Assembly (NCBI RefSeq): GCF_902499075.1
Contig: NZ_CABVPP010000071.1
Span: 1-32,271 of the forward strand
DNA: 32,271 nt
DNA from: Burkholderia pseudomultivorans
GTDB taxonomy: Bacteria > Pseudomonadota > Gammaproteobacteria > Burkholderiales > Burkholderiaceae
Direction of reading: 5' to 3'
The stretch's first letter is position 1. Every line of letters starts with the position of its first letter. The notes beneath the pieces were generated by a model. It ran no database searches and had not been told where the DNA came from. It saw nothing but the letters and a program-made list of their open reading frames with translations. Below are positions 14,927-23,263 of this stretch, piece after piece. Both the position numbers and the translations under genes were made by a program.

Positions 14927-16078
14927 TTACTTTCCGTATTGTTCGCAAATCTGGTTGGTGGCGTCGACGACGCGACGCACGTCGGCTTCCGTCATCTGTG
15001 TGAAGAGCGGCAGCGTGACGGTCGACGCGCCGTACCGCTCGGCGTGGGGGAACATGCCCTCCCTGAAGCCGCGCGCGCGGTACAGCGTGAAAAGATGGAT
15101 CGCCGGGTAGTGGACGCCCGTGCCGATTCCGCGTTCCTTCATCTGCGCCATGAAATCGGCGCGCGAGATCGACAGCCGGTCGAGCGGCAGCGTGATCTGG
15201 AACATGTGCCAGTTGCAGTTCTCGAAATCGGCGACCGGCAGCCCGACACCGAGTTTCACGGCCGCACCGCCTTCGAACGCGGCGAAATACGCGCGCACCA
15301 GCGCGCGGCGCTGCGCGGTGAAGCGCTCGAGGTGCGGCAACTGGCCGAGACCGACGCGCGCGGCGACGTCGGTCAGGTTGTACTTGCCGCCGAGCACGTC
15401 GCAGTCCATCCCGTCGAAGCCGCTGCGCGTGATGCCCTGCAGCCGGTACTTCTGCGCGAGCGTCGCTTCGTCGTCGTTGTTCAGCACGAGCGCGCCGCCT
15501 TCGATCGTCGTCAGGTTCTTGTTCGCGTGGAAGCTGAACGACACGATGTCGCCGATCGCGCCGATGCGCTTGCCGTTCCACGTCGAGCCGAGCGCCTGCG
15601 CGGCATCCTCGATCACGCGCAGGTTGCGCGCGCGCGCGATTGCGTACAGGCGGTCCATGTCGACCGGCAGACCGGCCAGATAGACCGGGATGATCGCCTT
15701 GGTGCGCGGCGTGATCGCCTGTTCGAGCTTGTCGAGGTCGAGGTTGCGCGTGACGGGGTCGATGTCGGCGAACACGGGCGTCGCGCCGGTCTCGAGGATC
15801 ACGTTGCTGGTCGACACCCACGACGCCGGCGTCGTGATCACCTCGTCGCCGGGGCCGACGCCCGCGATGCGCAGGCCGATTTCCAGCGTGCAGGTGCCCG
15901 AGTTGAACGCGCGCACCGGGCGGCCGCCGCAGTACTCGGACAGCGCGGCCTCGAACTTCTGGCACTGCGGGCCGGTGGTGATCCAGCCCGAGCGCAGCAC
16001 TTCGACGACGCCCTGGATGGTTTCCTCGTCGATCTCGGGGCGGGTGAACGGCAGAAACGGAGCGGTAGTCTGGCTCAT
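14927..16078 (-). CDS. arnB: UDP-4-amino-4-deoxy-L-arabinose-oxoglutarate aminotransferase (ArnB)
   Basis: The 383-residue PLP enzyme of the DegT/DnrJ/EryC1 sugar aminotransferase family makes UDP-L-Ara4N from the 4-keto-pentose with glutamate as amino donor. It has FTRPEIDEETIQGVVEVLRSG near the start, the phosphate-binding FNSGTCTLE, VIEDAAQALG with the PLP-pairing Asp, and Schiff-base Lys187 in SFHANKNLTTIEGG. I chose the ATG at 16078 because the protein then starts MSQTTAPFLPFTRPEI as in the family. An in-frame ATG at 16141 would add 21 residues unlike any homologue I know. It is first gene of the five-gene arn unit; a PhoP-like box lies 53-69 bases upstream. Confidence 0.95.
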   Translation of the reverse strand: MSQTTAPFLPFTRPEIDEETIQGVVEVLRSGWITTGPQCQKFEAALSEYCGGRPVRAFNSGTCTLEIGLRIAGVGPGDEVITTPASWVSTSNVILETGATPVFADIDPVTRNLDLDKLEQAITPRTKAIIPVYLAGLPVDMDRLYAIARARNLRVIEDAAQALGSTWNGKRIGAIGDIVSFSFHANKNLTTIEGGALVLNNDDEATLAQKYRLQGITRSGFDGMDCDVLGGKYNLTDVAARVGLGQLPHLERFTAQRRALVRAYFAAFEGGAAVKLGVGLPVADFENCNWHMFQITLPLDRLSISRADFMAQMKERGIGTGVHYPAIHLFTLYRARGFREGMFPHAERYGASTVTLPLFTQMTEADVRRVVDATNQICEQYGK

Positions 16079-16130
16079 GAACACGTAGGCCTGTAATGGC
16101 GTGTAATAAAAGGGTCGGGCAATCCCGTCC

Positions 16131-16153
16131 GAAACCGGCATTAAACACCGGTT
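16131..16153 (-). promoter_or_regulatory. Candidate PhoP-type box and inverted repeat upstream of arnB
   Basis: On the minus strand TGTTTA (16147-16142), five bases, then GGTTTC (16136-16131) matches 11 of 12 positions of the PhoP direct-repeat box (T/G)GTTTA-N5-(T/G)GTTTA. The same bases also form an inverted repeat, AACCGG (16133-16138) / CCGGTT (16148-16153), so another regulator or an RNA hairpin is an alternative reading. It sits at a fitting distance before arnB. Confidence 0.35.
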
Positions 16154-16212
16154 GGCGGATTCGTACCGTGATTTTTTGTAGGCGGACGCTTAACGCTGCC
16201 GGCTGCCGCGGC

Positions 16213-16584
16213 TCAACTGCGCGCGAGCACGAGCACCCCGATCAGGATGATGCCGATGCCGACGAGCCGCTGCACCGACAGCACCTCGCCGAACAGGTAC
16301 CAGGCCGCGAACGCGTTGACGACGTAGCCGAGCGACAGCATCGGGTACGCGATCGACACGTCGACCCGCGACAGCCCGACGATCCATACGACGACGCTCA
16401 GCACATAGCAGCCGAGCCCGCCGATGATCGGCAATTGGGTCGCGATCTTCAGGCCGACCGGGATGATGTTCGCACGGCTGAATTCGAAGTGTCCAACCGC
16501 GTTGACGCCGGCTTTCAGCAGAAGTTGCGCGCAGGCGTTGAGCATCACGCCGGTAATGATGCAGACGAACGAAATCGGGTTCAT
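16213..16584 (-). CDS. SMR/EamA-type small membrane protein, ArnE/ArnF-like L-Ara4N lipid flippase subunit
   Basis: The 123-residue protein has four hydrophobic helices (about 3-22, 36-55, 56-75 region and 84-121). Characteristic stretches are LNACAQLLLKAGVNAVG, VDVSIAYPMLSLGYVVNAFAAWYLFGE and GIILIGVLVLARS. This is the small multidrug resistance/EamA fold of ArnE and ArnF, which together move undecaprenyl-phosphate-L-Ara4N to the periplasmic side. Only one such gene is present here, so a homodimer is implied, or a partner encoded elsewhere. The ATG at 16584 is 14 bases after the arnT stop, with AAGGA overlapping that stop codon. I leave the symbol empty because E and F cannot be told apart. 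Confidence 0.85.
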   Translation of the reverse strand: MNPISFVCIITGVMLNACAQLLLKAGVNAVGHFEFSRANIIPVGLKIATQLPIIGGLGCYVLSVVVWIVGLSRVDVSIAYPMLSLGYVVNAFAAWYLFGEVLSVQRLVGIGIILIGVLVLARS

Positions 16585-16598
16585 GCGGGAGGCTGTCC

Positions 16599-18275
16599 TT
16601 ACGACTGGGGTTTCTCGACGATCACGCGGCGGTTGTCGCGCGCGATCACGCGCATCGGCACGCCTTGCTTGACCAGCGTGTCGTACTGGCCCGGCGCCAT
16701 GATCGCGAGCGCATGGGTGTCCTGCTTCCAGCGCGCGATCCACTCGTCGACGGTCGGAATCCACTTGTTCGGCTCGACCGAGATGCCGAACGCGAGCTCG
16801 TCCTGGCGCTGCACCATGATCGTCGTGTGGCCGACGTAGAACGGGAACGTGTGATCGAGCATCTCGACCGAGTAGAACGGCGTGTCGGGCGGCAGTTTCG
16901 CCAGCTCGGCGCGCACGGCCGGCGCGATCAGCGCGCCCGAGCTGTAGCGGCCGAATTCGTCGTGGCCGGTGCCGCCGATCGTGCCGAACGCGAGCCAGGC
17001 CGCGCCGAACATCGCGATCGCGGCTGCGACGCCCGCGCGGCGGTTCAGCCATGCGGCCGCGAGCGTCAGCGCGGCGGCGACCGCGAGGCCCGTGTACAGC
17101 CATACCTGGAACGCGCGGTACAGCGCGTTCGGCGTGCGGGCGTCGCCGAGGCGCGCGAGGAAGACGATGCCGAACGCGGCGACGACGAAGAACACCAGGT
17201 AGCCGAGCAGGTGGCGGCGGAACCGCTCGGCCGTCATCAGCGGCAGGTACGCGCCGATCATCAGCGCGAGCGCCGGCGCGACCGGCAGCACGTACGAGAT
17301 CAGCTTCGAATGCGACGCGCTGAAGAACAGGAAGATGAACGCGCTCCAGATCAGCAGCACCAGCATCGGCGAGAAGCCGTTCGGCTGGCGCGGCATCCGC
17401 AGCGCGTGGCGGATGCTCTGCCACGCGACCGACAGCCACGGCAGGAAGCCGATCAGCAGCACCGGCACGAAGTAGTAGAACGGACCCGGACGGTTCTGTT
17501 CCGGGGTCAGGTACCGGCGGAACTGCTGGACGATGAAGAAGAAGTTGAAGAATTCGGGGTTGCGCTGCTGCACGAGCACGAACCAGGGCGTCGCGATCGC
17601 GAAGAAGATCACCAGCCCGCTGACGAGGTAGAGGCGCTTCCACAGCGCCCAGTCGCGCGCGATCAGCGTATAGAGCACGAGCACGGCGCCGGGCAGGATC
17701 AGCCCGACGAGGCCCTTGGACAGCACCGCGAACGCCATCGCCGCCCAGCACGTCCACATCCAGCCGCGCATCGCGGCGGGGCGCAGCCCGGGGCGCTGCG
17801 CGAGCAGCAGCGCGCAGAGCGACAGCGCCATCCAGAATGCGAGCCCCATGTCGAGCGCGTTGAAATGGCCCATCAGGTTCCAGTACGGCGAGCACGCGAG
17901 CACGATCGCGGCAAGGAAGCCGGACAGCGGGTTGAACAGTCGCGCGCCGGTGAAGCCGACCAGCAGCACGCCGGCGAAGCTCGCGAGCGCCGTGTACAGG
18001 CGCGCCTGCCATTCGCCGACGCCGAACCACGCGAACGTCAGCGCGTTGAGCCAGGTCTGCAGCGGCGGCTTCTCGAAGTACTTGTAGCCGTTGTAGCGCG
18101 GCGTGATCCAGTCGCCGGTGACGAACATCTCGCGCGCCATCTCTGCGTAACGGCCTTCGTCGCTCGGGATCAGGTGGCGCAGCCCGAGCGGCGCGAACCA
18201 GATCACGGCGAACGCGATCAGCAGGAGGACGAGCGCGATGCGATTGAGCGGTAGCCTCGGCGGCGTATCGTTCAT
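16599..18275 (-). CDS. arnT: Undecaprenyl phosphate-L-Ara4N:lipid A transferase (ArnT)
   Basis: The 558-residue integral membrane glycosyltransferase is of the PMT/GT39 type. It transfers L-Ara4N from undecaprenyl phosphate to lipid A phosphates at the periplasmic face, lowering negative charge and giving cationic-peptide resistance. The first helix (about 12-30) is followed by the conserved periplasmic IPSDEGRYAEMA (Asp39, Glu40) and YKYFEKPPLQTW (about 65-75), both ArnT signatures. About a dozen membrane helices follow, and the C-terminal periplasmic domain starts near 430. The ATG at 18275 has only a weak ribosome site. It heads the arnT-arnE/F-like unit; a PmrA-like box lies about 125 bases upstream. 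Confidence 0.93.
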   Translation of the reverse strand: MNDTPPRLPLNRIALVLLLIAFAVIWFAPLGLRHLIPSDEGRYAEMAREMFVTGDWITPRYNGYKYFEKPPLQTWLNALTFAWFGVGEWQARLYTALASFAGVLLVGFTGARLFNPLSGFLAAIVLACSPYWNLMGHFNALDMGLAFWMALSLCALLLAQRPGLRPAAMRGWMWTCWAAMAFAVLSKGLVGLILPGAVLVLYTLIARDWALWKRLYLVSGLVIFFAIATPWFVLVQQRNPEFFNFFFIVQQFRRYLTPEQNRPGPFYYFVPVLLIGFLPWLSVAWQSIRHALRMPRQPNGFSPMLVLLIWSAFIFLFFSASHSKLISYVLPVAPALALMIGAYLPLMTAERFRRHLLGYLVFFVVAAFGIVFLARLGDARTPNALYRAFQVWLYTGLAVAAALTLAAAWLNRRAGVAAAIAMFGAAWLAFGTIGGTGHDEFGRYSSGALIAPAVRAELAKLPPDTPFYSVEMLDHTFPFYVGHTTIMVQRQDELAFGISVEPNKWIPTVDEWIARWKQDTHALAIMAPGQYDTLVKQGVPMRVIARDNRRVIVEKPQS

Positions 18276-18382
18276 GGAGTTTCAGCCTGTTGGTTGTTGT
18301 GATGGGCGCCGGCGGGTTGCGCCGGGGCGGGCGGGCTTATCGGGCGGCGACTCGCGGGGATCGTCCCGATGCGCCGGCCCGA

Positions 18383-18416
18383 GTTTTACCGCATCGGTGA
18401 TTAACGTTCAATTAAG
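18383..18416 (-). promoter_or_regulatory. Candidate PmrA box with promoter upstream of arnT
   Basis: On the minus strand CTTAAT (18416-18411), TGAAC, GTTAAT (18405-18400) resembles the PmrA direct repeat (C/T)TTAA(G/T)-N5-(C/T)TTAA(G/T), missing one position. TTGAAC (18412-18407) and TAAAAC (18389-18384, approximately) with a 17-base spacer could be -35/-10. The box overlaps the last codons and stop of the upstream Mth938-like gene, so chance similarity in coding sequence is possible. Confidence 0.35.
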
Positions 18417-18775
18417 AGCGCGGCGGCGACTTTGCGGCCTTCGGCCATCAGGATGTTGTAGGTGCGGCAGGCGGCCTGGAAATCCATCGTCTCGACGCCG
18501 ATCCGCTTCGCGGCGAGCGCCGCGAGCAAGCGCGGGTGCGGGAAGCGCAGCCGCGCGCCGCTGCCGAAGATCACGAGCTCGGGCGCCGGGTCGAGCAGCA
18601 TCGCGAAATGTTCGGGCACGAGCGCGTCGAACGACGCGACCGGCCATTCCCGTACCGGTGCGCCGGGCAGCACGATGACGCTCGTTTCATGGCGTTCGAG
18701 GTTGACGTCGACATAATCGGGGCCGTAGCCGGTAACGGTGTTGAGCGCGCCGCTCGTGTCCTGGTGCAGTTTCAA
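18401..18775 (-). CDS. Mth938-like domain protein (DUF498)
   Basis: The 124-residue soluble protein contains YVDVNLERHETSVIVLPG, ELVIFGSGARLRFP and VETMDFQAACRTYNILMAEGRKVAAALL, the Mth938 fold shared with mitochondrial complex I assembly factor NDUFAF3. The biochemical role in bacteria is unknown to me. The start is a TTG at 18775, which puts the conserved region at the usual distance from the N terminus; no in-frame ATG or GTG lies nearby upstream. The ribosome site is weak (GGAATACCGA). It is divergent from alaA and 125 bases upstream of arnT on the same strand, so read-through into arnT is possible. Confidence 0.82.
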   Translation of the reverse strand: MKLHQDTSGALNTVTGYGPDYVDVNLERHETSVIVLPGAPVREWPVASFDALVPEHFAMLLDPAPELVIFGSGARLRFPHPRLLAALAAKRIGVETMDFQAACRTYNILMAEGRKVAAALLIER

Positions 18776-19090
18776 ATCGGTATTCCGCGGTTCCGTAAGG
18801 GGAATGTCTGGCCGGGCCGCGCGGGCCCGGGCGGCCGCCTGCGCGTGCCATCCGGCGCCGAATGCCCGACGGCGCGGGCCCGGCGCGGCTATGGTGCATT
18901 GCGAAAGTCGGCCAAAATCCGCTAAATTATAACTTTTTGGTCGCCACCGGGCGCCACTTGCGTCGCGCGTCGCCACAAGCCGCGCCCGACCGCCCGCTTT
19001 TTCCAGTCTAGACAGCGTGCGCAGACCAGCCGCTCTCCAGTTTTTGATCCCGTCCCCCGGCCGCAAGGCCAACCCAGGAAACGTGTCGTC
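18776..19090. promoter_or_regulatory. Divergent intergenic region between the Mth938-like gene and alaA
   Basis: The GC-rich stretch has one AT-rich island at 18923-18938. Plus strand: TTGCGA (18899-18904), 18 bases, TAAATT (18923-18928) is a candidate alaA promoter. Minus strand: a perfect TATAAT (18931-18926) could serve the Mth938-like gene, without a clear -35. The two -10 elements overlap, so the promoters may compete. No gene is seen in the region. Confidence 0.45.
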
Positions 19091-20329
19091 GTGAAACCGA
19101 TTCAGAAGTCGAACAAGCTGCTCAACGTCTGCTACGACATCCGTGGCCCGGTACTCGAGCACGCGAAGCGCCTCGAGGAAGAAGGCCACCGCATCATCAA
19201 GCTGAACATCGGCAACCTCGCGCCGTTCGGCTTCGACGCGCCGGACGAGATCATCCAGGACATGATCCGCAACCTGCCGACGTCGTCCGGCTATTCGGAT
19301 TCGAAGGGCGTGTTCTCGGCGCGCAAGGCCGTGATGCACTACACGCAGCAGAAGGGCGTGGTCGGCGTCGGCCTCGACGACATCTACATCGGCAACGGCG
19401 CGTCCGAGCTGATCGTGATGGCGACCCAGGCGCTGCTGAACGACGGCGACGAAGTGCTGCTGCCGGCGCCCGACTACCCGCTGTGGACCGCCGCGGTGAG
19501 CCTGTCGGGCGGCACGCCGGTGCATTACGTCTGCGACGAGCAGAACGCGTGGATGCCCGACCTCGACGACATCCGCAGCAAGATCACGCCGAACACGAAG
19601 GCGATCGTCGTGATCAACCCGAACAACCCGACCGGCGCGCTTTATTCCGACGAATTGCTGCTGGAGCTGCTCGAGATCGCGCGCCAGCACGGGCTGATCG
19701 TGTTCGCCGACGAGGTCTACGACAAGATCGTCTACGACGGCCTCGAGCACACGGCGATGGGCGCGCTGTCGGAGGACGTGATCACCGTCACGTTCAACAG
19801 CCTGTCGAAGAGCTATCGCTCGTGCGGCTACCGCGCGGGCTGGATGGCCGTGTCGGGCCTCGGCGGCGACAACCGCCGGCGCGCGAAGGACTATCTCGAA
19901 GGGCTCGGGATCCTGTCGTCGATGCGCCTGTGCGCGAACGTGCCCGGGCAGTTCGCGATCCAGACCGCGCTCGGCGGCTACCAGAGCATCAACGAGCTGA
20001 TCGTGCCGAGCGGGCGCCTGTTCAAGCAGCGCGAGCTCGCGTACGACATGCTCACGTCGATCCCCGGCGTGACCTGCGTGAAGCCCCAGGCCGCGCTGTA
20101 CATGTTTCCGCGTCTCGATCCGAAGCTTTATCCGATCCAGAACGACCAGCAGTTCATACTCGACCTGCTGCTCGAGGAGCGCGTGCTGCTCGTGCAGGGC
20201 ACGGGCTTCAACTGGCCGACGCCGGACCACTTCCGCGTGGTCTTCCTGCCGAACCTCGAGGATCTGTCCGATTCGATCGAGCGGATCGCGCGCTTCCTCG
20301 ACGGCTATCGCAAGCGCCATACGGCGTGA
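19091..20329 (+). CDS. alaA: AlaA/AlaT-type pyridoxal-phosphate aminotransferase (glutamate-pyruvate)
   Basis: The 412-residue class I/II aminotransferase makes alanine from pyruvate and glutamate in the cytoplasm. It opens IQKSNKLLNVCYDIRGPVL and has LNIGNLAPFGF, both typical of AlaA/AlaT. PLP contacts are visible: PDYPLW (128-132), NPNNPTG (176-182), ADEVYDKI (Asp207) and the Schiff-base Lys240 in FNSLSKSYRSCGYRAGW. The start is GTG at 19091 with AGGAA (19076-19080) upstream. It is followed 53 bases later by hom and then thrC, an arrangement common in beta-proteobacteria, so all three may be one transcript. The exact amino-donor preference cannot be read from sequence. Confidence 0.9.
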   Translation: MKPIQKSNKLLNVCYDIRGPVLEHAKRLEEEGHRIIKLNIGNLAPFGFDAPDEIIQDMIRNLPTSSGYSDSKGVFSARKAVMHYTQQKGVVGVGLDDIYIGNGASELIVMATQALLNDGDEVLLPAPDYPLWTAAVSLSGGTPVHYVCDEQNAWMPDLDDIRSKITPNTKAIVVINPNNPTGALYSDELLLELLEIARQHGLIVFADEVYDKIVYDGLEHTAMGALSEDVITVTFNSLSKSYRSCGYRAGWMAVSGLGGDNRRRAKDYLEGLGILSSMRLCANVPGQFAIQTALGGYQSINELIVPSGRLFKQRELAYDMLTSIPGVTCVKPQAALYMFPRLDPKLYPIQNDQQFILDLLLEERVLLVQGTGFNWPTPDHFRVVFLPNLEDLSDSIERIARFLDGYRKRHTA

Positions 20330-20382
20330 GCGGGCGGGACCGGACGGAATTCACACCTTTTCAATCATCGATCACACGCAGC

Positions 20383-21711
20383 ATGGAACCGATCAAAGTT
20401 GGCCTGTTGGGCTTCGGCACGGTGGGCAGCGGCACCTTCACGGTGTTGCGCCGCAACCAGGAAGAAATCAAGCGACGCGCGGGGCGCGGCATCGAGGTGG
20501 CGCGCATCGCGGTGCGCAACCCGGCCAAGGCGCAGGCTGCGCTCGGCGGTGACGCCGCCGGCGCGCAGATCACCGACGACTTCAACGCAGTCGTCGACGA
20601 TCCGTCGATCTCGATCGTCGCCGAGATGATCGGCGGCACCGGCATTGCGCGCGAGCTCGTGCTGCGCGCGATCGCGAACGGCAAGCACGTCGTGACCGCC
20701 AACAAGGCGCTGCTCGCGGTGCACGGCACCGAGATCTTCGAGGCCGCGCGCGAGAAGGGCGTGATGGTCGCGTTCGAGGCGGCCGTCGCGGGCGGCATCC
20801 CGATCATCAAGGCACTGCGCGAAGGGCTGACGGCGAACCGCATCCAGTACATCGCGGGCATCATCAACGGCACGACCAACTACATCCTGTCGGAAATGCG
20901 CGACCGCGGGCTCGACTTCGCGACCGCGCTGAAGGCCGCACAGGAACTCGGCTACGCGGAAGCCGACCCGACTTTCGACATCGAGGGCGTCGACGCCGCG
21001 CACAAGGCGACGATCATGAGCGCGATCGCGTTCGGCGTGCCGGTGCAGTTCGACCGCGCGTACGTCGAAGGCATCAGCAAGCTCGACGCGACCGACATCC
21101 GCTATGCGGAAGAGCTCGGCTACCGGATCAAGCTGCTCGGCATCGCGCGCCGCGCCGAAAAAGGCATCGAGCTGCGCGTGCACCCGACGCTGATCCCCGA
21201 GAAGCGCCTGCTCGCGAACGTCGAGGGGGCGATGAACGCGGTCGTCGTGCACGGCGACGCGGTCGGCACGACGCTGTACTACGGCAAGGGCGCGGGCGCG
21301 GAGCCGACGGCTTCGGCGGTGGTCGCGGACCTCGTCGACGTCACGCGCCTGCACACGGCCGATCCCGAGCATCGCGTGCCGCATCTCGCGTTCCAGCCCG
21401 ACAGCCTGTCGAACACGCCGATTCTGCCGATCGACGAAGTCACGAGCGGCTACTACCTGCGGCTGCGCGTCGCCGACGAGACGGGCGTGCTGGCCGACAT
21501 CACGCGCATCCTCGCCGATTCGGGCATCTCGATCGACGCGCTGCTGCAGAAGGAATCGGAGCAGGTCGACGACGCGAACGGCGAAACCGACATCATCCTG
21601 ATCACGCACGAGACGCTCGAGAAGAACGTCAATGCGGCGATCGCGCGCATCGAGAGCCTGTCGACGGTCGTGTCGAAGGTGACGAAGCTGCGCATGGAAG
21701 CGCTGAACTGA
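20383..21711 (+). CDS. hom: Homoserine dehydrogenase
   Basis: The 442-residue enzyme reduces aspartate semialdehyde to homoserine with NAD(P)H, the branch point to threonine and methionine. The Rossmann motif is GFGTVGSG (10-17). TANKALLAVHG, FEAAVAGGIPIIKALREGL, GIINGTTNYILSEM and YAEADPTFDIEGVDAAHKATI are the signatures of the catalytic domain. A C-terminal ACT domain (about 355-430) begins YYLRLRVADETGVLADIT and suggests feedback control by threonine. The ATG at 20383 gives the canonical N terminus; no strong ribosome site is present. It is 19 bases upstream of thrC. Confidence 0.96.
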   Translation: MEPIKVGLLGFGTVGSGTFTVLRRNQEEIKRRAGRGIEVARIAVRNPAKAQAALGGDAAGAQITDDFNAVVDDPSISIVAEMIGGTGIARELVLRAIANGKHVVTANKALLAVHGTEIFEAAREKGVMVAFEAAVAGGIPIIKALREGLTANRIQYIAGIINGTTNYILSEMRDRGLDFATALKAAQELGYAEADPTFDIEGVDAAHKATIMSAIAFGVPVQFDRAYVEGISKLDATDIRYAEELGYRIKLLGIARRAEKGIELRVHPTLIPEKRLLANVEGAMNAVVVHGDAVGTTLYYGKGAGAEPTASAVVADLVDVTRLHTADPEHRVPHLAFQPDSLSNTPILPIDEVTSGYYLRLRVADETGVLADITRILADSGISIDALLQKESEQVDDANGETDIILITHETLEKNVNAAIARIESLSTVVSKVTKLRMEALN

Positions 21712-21730
21712 GCTGACGACTGAGGACGAC

Positions 21731-23182
21731 ATGAACTACATCTCCACGCGGGGCGCCGGCATGGGCGAGCGCCACACGTTCTCCGACATCCTGCTCGGCG
21801 GCCTCGCGAAGGACGGCGGGCTCTACCTGCCCGCCGACTATCCGCAGGTGTCCGCCGACGAACTCGCACGCTGGCGCACGCTGCCGTACGCGGATCTCGC
21901 GTTCGAGATCCTGTCGAAGTTCTGCGACGACGTGCCGGCCGACGACCTGCGCGCGATCACGCGCCGCACGTACACGGCCGACGTGTACCGCAACACGCGC
22001 CACGGCGAAAACGCGGCCGACATCACGCCGCTGAAGACGCTCGGCGCCGAGCACGGCGCGACGCTGTCGCTGCTCGAGCTGTCGAACGGCCCGACGCTCG
22101 CGTTCAAGGACATGGCGATGCAGCTGCTCGGCAACCTGTTCGAGTACACGCTGGCCAAGCACGGCGAGACGCTGAACATCCTCGGCGCGACCTCCGGCGA
22201 CACCGGCAGCGCGGCCGAATACGCGATGCGCGGCAAGGCCGGCGTGCGCGTGTTCATGCTGTCGCCGCACAAGAAGATGAGCGCGTTCCAGACCGCGCAG
22301 ATGTACAGCCTGCAGGATCCGAACATCTTCAATCTCGCGGTCGAAGGCGTGTTCGACGATTGCCAGGACATCGTGAAGGCCGTGTCGAACGATCACGCGT
22401 TCAAGGCGCAGCAGAAGATCGGCACGGTCAACTCGATCAACTGGGCGCGCGTCGTCGCGCAGGTCGTGTACTACTTCAAGGGCTATTTCGCGGCGACGCG
22501 GTCGAACGACGAACGCGTGTCGTTCACGGTGCCGTCGGGCAACTTCGGCAACGTCTGCGCGGGCCACATCGCGCGGATGATGGGGCTGCCGATCGCGAAG
22601 CTGGTGGTCGCGACCAACGAGAACGACGTGCTCGACGAGTTCTTCCGCACCGGCGCGTATCGCGTGCGCAGCGCCGAGAACACCTATCACACGAGCAGCC
22701 CGAGCATGGACATCTCGAAGGCGTCGAACTTCGAGCGCTTCGTGTTCGACCTGCTCGGCCGCGATCCCGCGCGCGTGGTGCAGCTGTTCCGCGACGTCGA
22801 GGAGAAGGGCGGCTTCGATCTCGCGGCGAGCGGCGATTTCGCGCGCGTCGCCGAGTTCGGCTTCGTGTCGGGCCGCAGCAGCCATGCGGACCGTCTCGCG
22901 ACGATCCGCGACGTGTTCTCGCGCTACGGCACGACGATCGACACGCATACGGCCGACGGCGTGAAGGTCGCGCGCGAGCATCTGGACGCCGGCGTGCCGA
23001 TGATCGTGCTCGAGACCGCGCAGCCGATCAAGTTCGGCGAGACGATCCGCGAAGCGCTCGATCGCGAGCCGGAGCGTCCGGCCGCGTTCGACGGGCTCGA
23101 GGCGCTGCCGCAGCGCTTCGAGGTCGTGAAGGCCGACGCGCAGCAGGTGAAGGACTTCATCGCCGCGCATACGGGCGCATGA
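21731..23182 (+). CDS. thrC: Threonine synthase
   Basis: The 483-residue PLP enzyme converts O-phosphohomoserine to threonine. It begins MNYISTRG, the typical N terminus, with FSDILLGGLAKDGGLYLP. The PLP Lys126 is in LSNGPTLAFKDMAMQ, followed by ILGATSGDTGSAAEYA (the phosphate-binding segment) and VPSGNFGNVCAGHIA. The length suits the long proteobacterial/fungal-type enzyme. GAGGA at 21722-21726 supports the ATG at 21731. It is last in alaA-hom-thrC; the terminator at 23216-23263 follows. Confidence 0.96.
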   Translation: MNYISTRGAGMGERHTFSDILLGGLAKDGGLYLPADYPQVSADELARWRTLPYADLAFEILSKFCDDVPADDLRAITRRTYTADVYRNTRHGENAADITPLKTLGAEHGATLSLLELSNGPTLAFKDMAMQLLGNLFEYTLAKHGETLNILGATSGDTGSAAEYAMRGKAGVRVFMLSPHKKMSAFQTAQMYSLQDPNIFNLAVEGVFDDCQDIVKAVSNDHAFKAQQKIGTVNSINWARVVAQVVYYFKGYFAATRSNDERVSFTVPSGNFGNVCAGHIARMMGLPIAKLVVATNENDVLDEFFRTGAYRVRSAENTYHTSSPSMDISKASNFERFVFDLLGRDPARVVQLFRDVEEKGGFDLAASGDFARVAEFGFVSGRSSHADRLATIRDVFSRYGTTIDTHTADGVKVAREHLDAGVPMIVLETAQPIKFGETIREALDREPERPAAFDGLEALPQRFEVVKADAQQVKDFIAAHTGA

Positions 23183-23215
23183 CGTGACGCCGGGCCGCGC
23201 GCCCGGCGGCGTCGG

Positions 23216-23263
23216 ACGGCCGGAATGCCGATTCGTCGAACGGATCGGGGTTCCGGCCGTTTT
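23216..23263 (+). terminator. Intrinsic terminator after thrC
   Basis: ACGGCCGGAA (23216-23225) pairs perfectly with TTCCGGCCGT (23251-23260). The loop forms a second stem CCGATTCG / CGGATCGG with one G-T pair. TTTT (23260-23263) follows. The T-run is short, but the two stacked stems are strong. Confidence 0.7.

Noticed and set aside
13916-16096. Long plus-strand frame (about 725 codons) antisense to arnC and arnB
   Set aside because: Shadow of genes with clear catalytic motifs on the minus strand.
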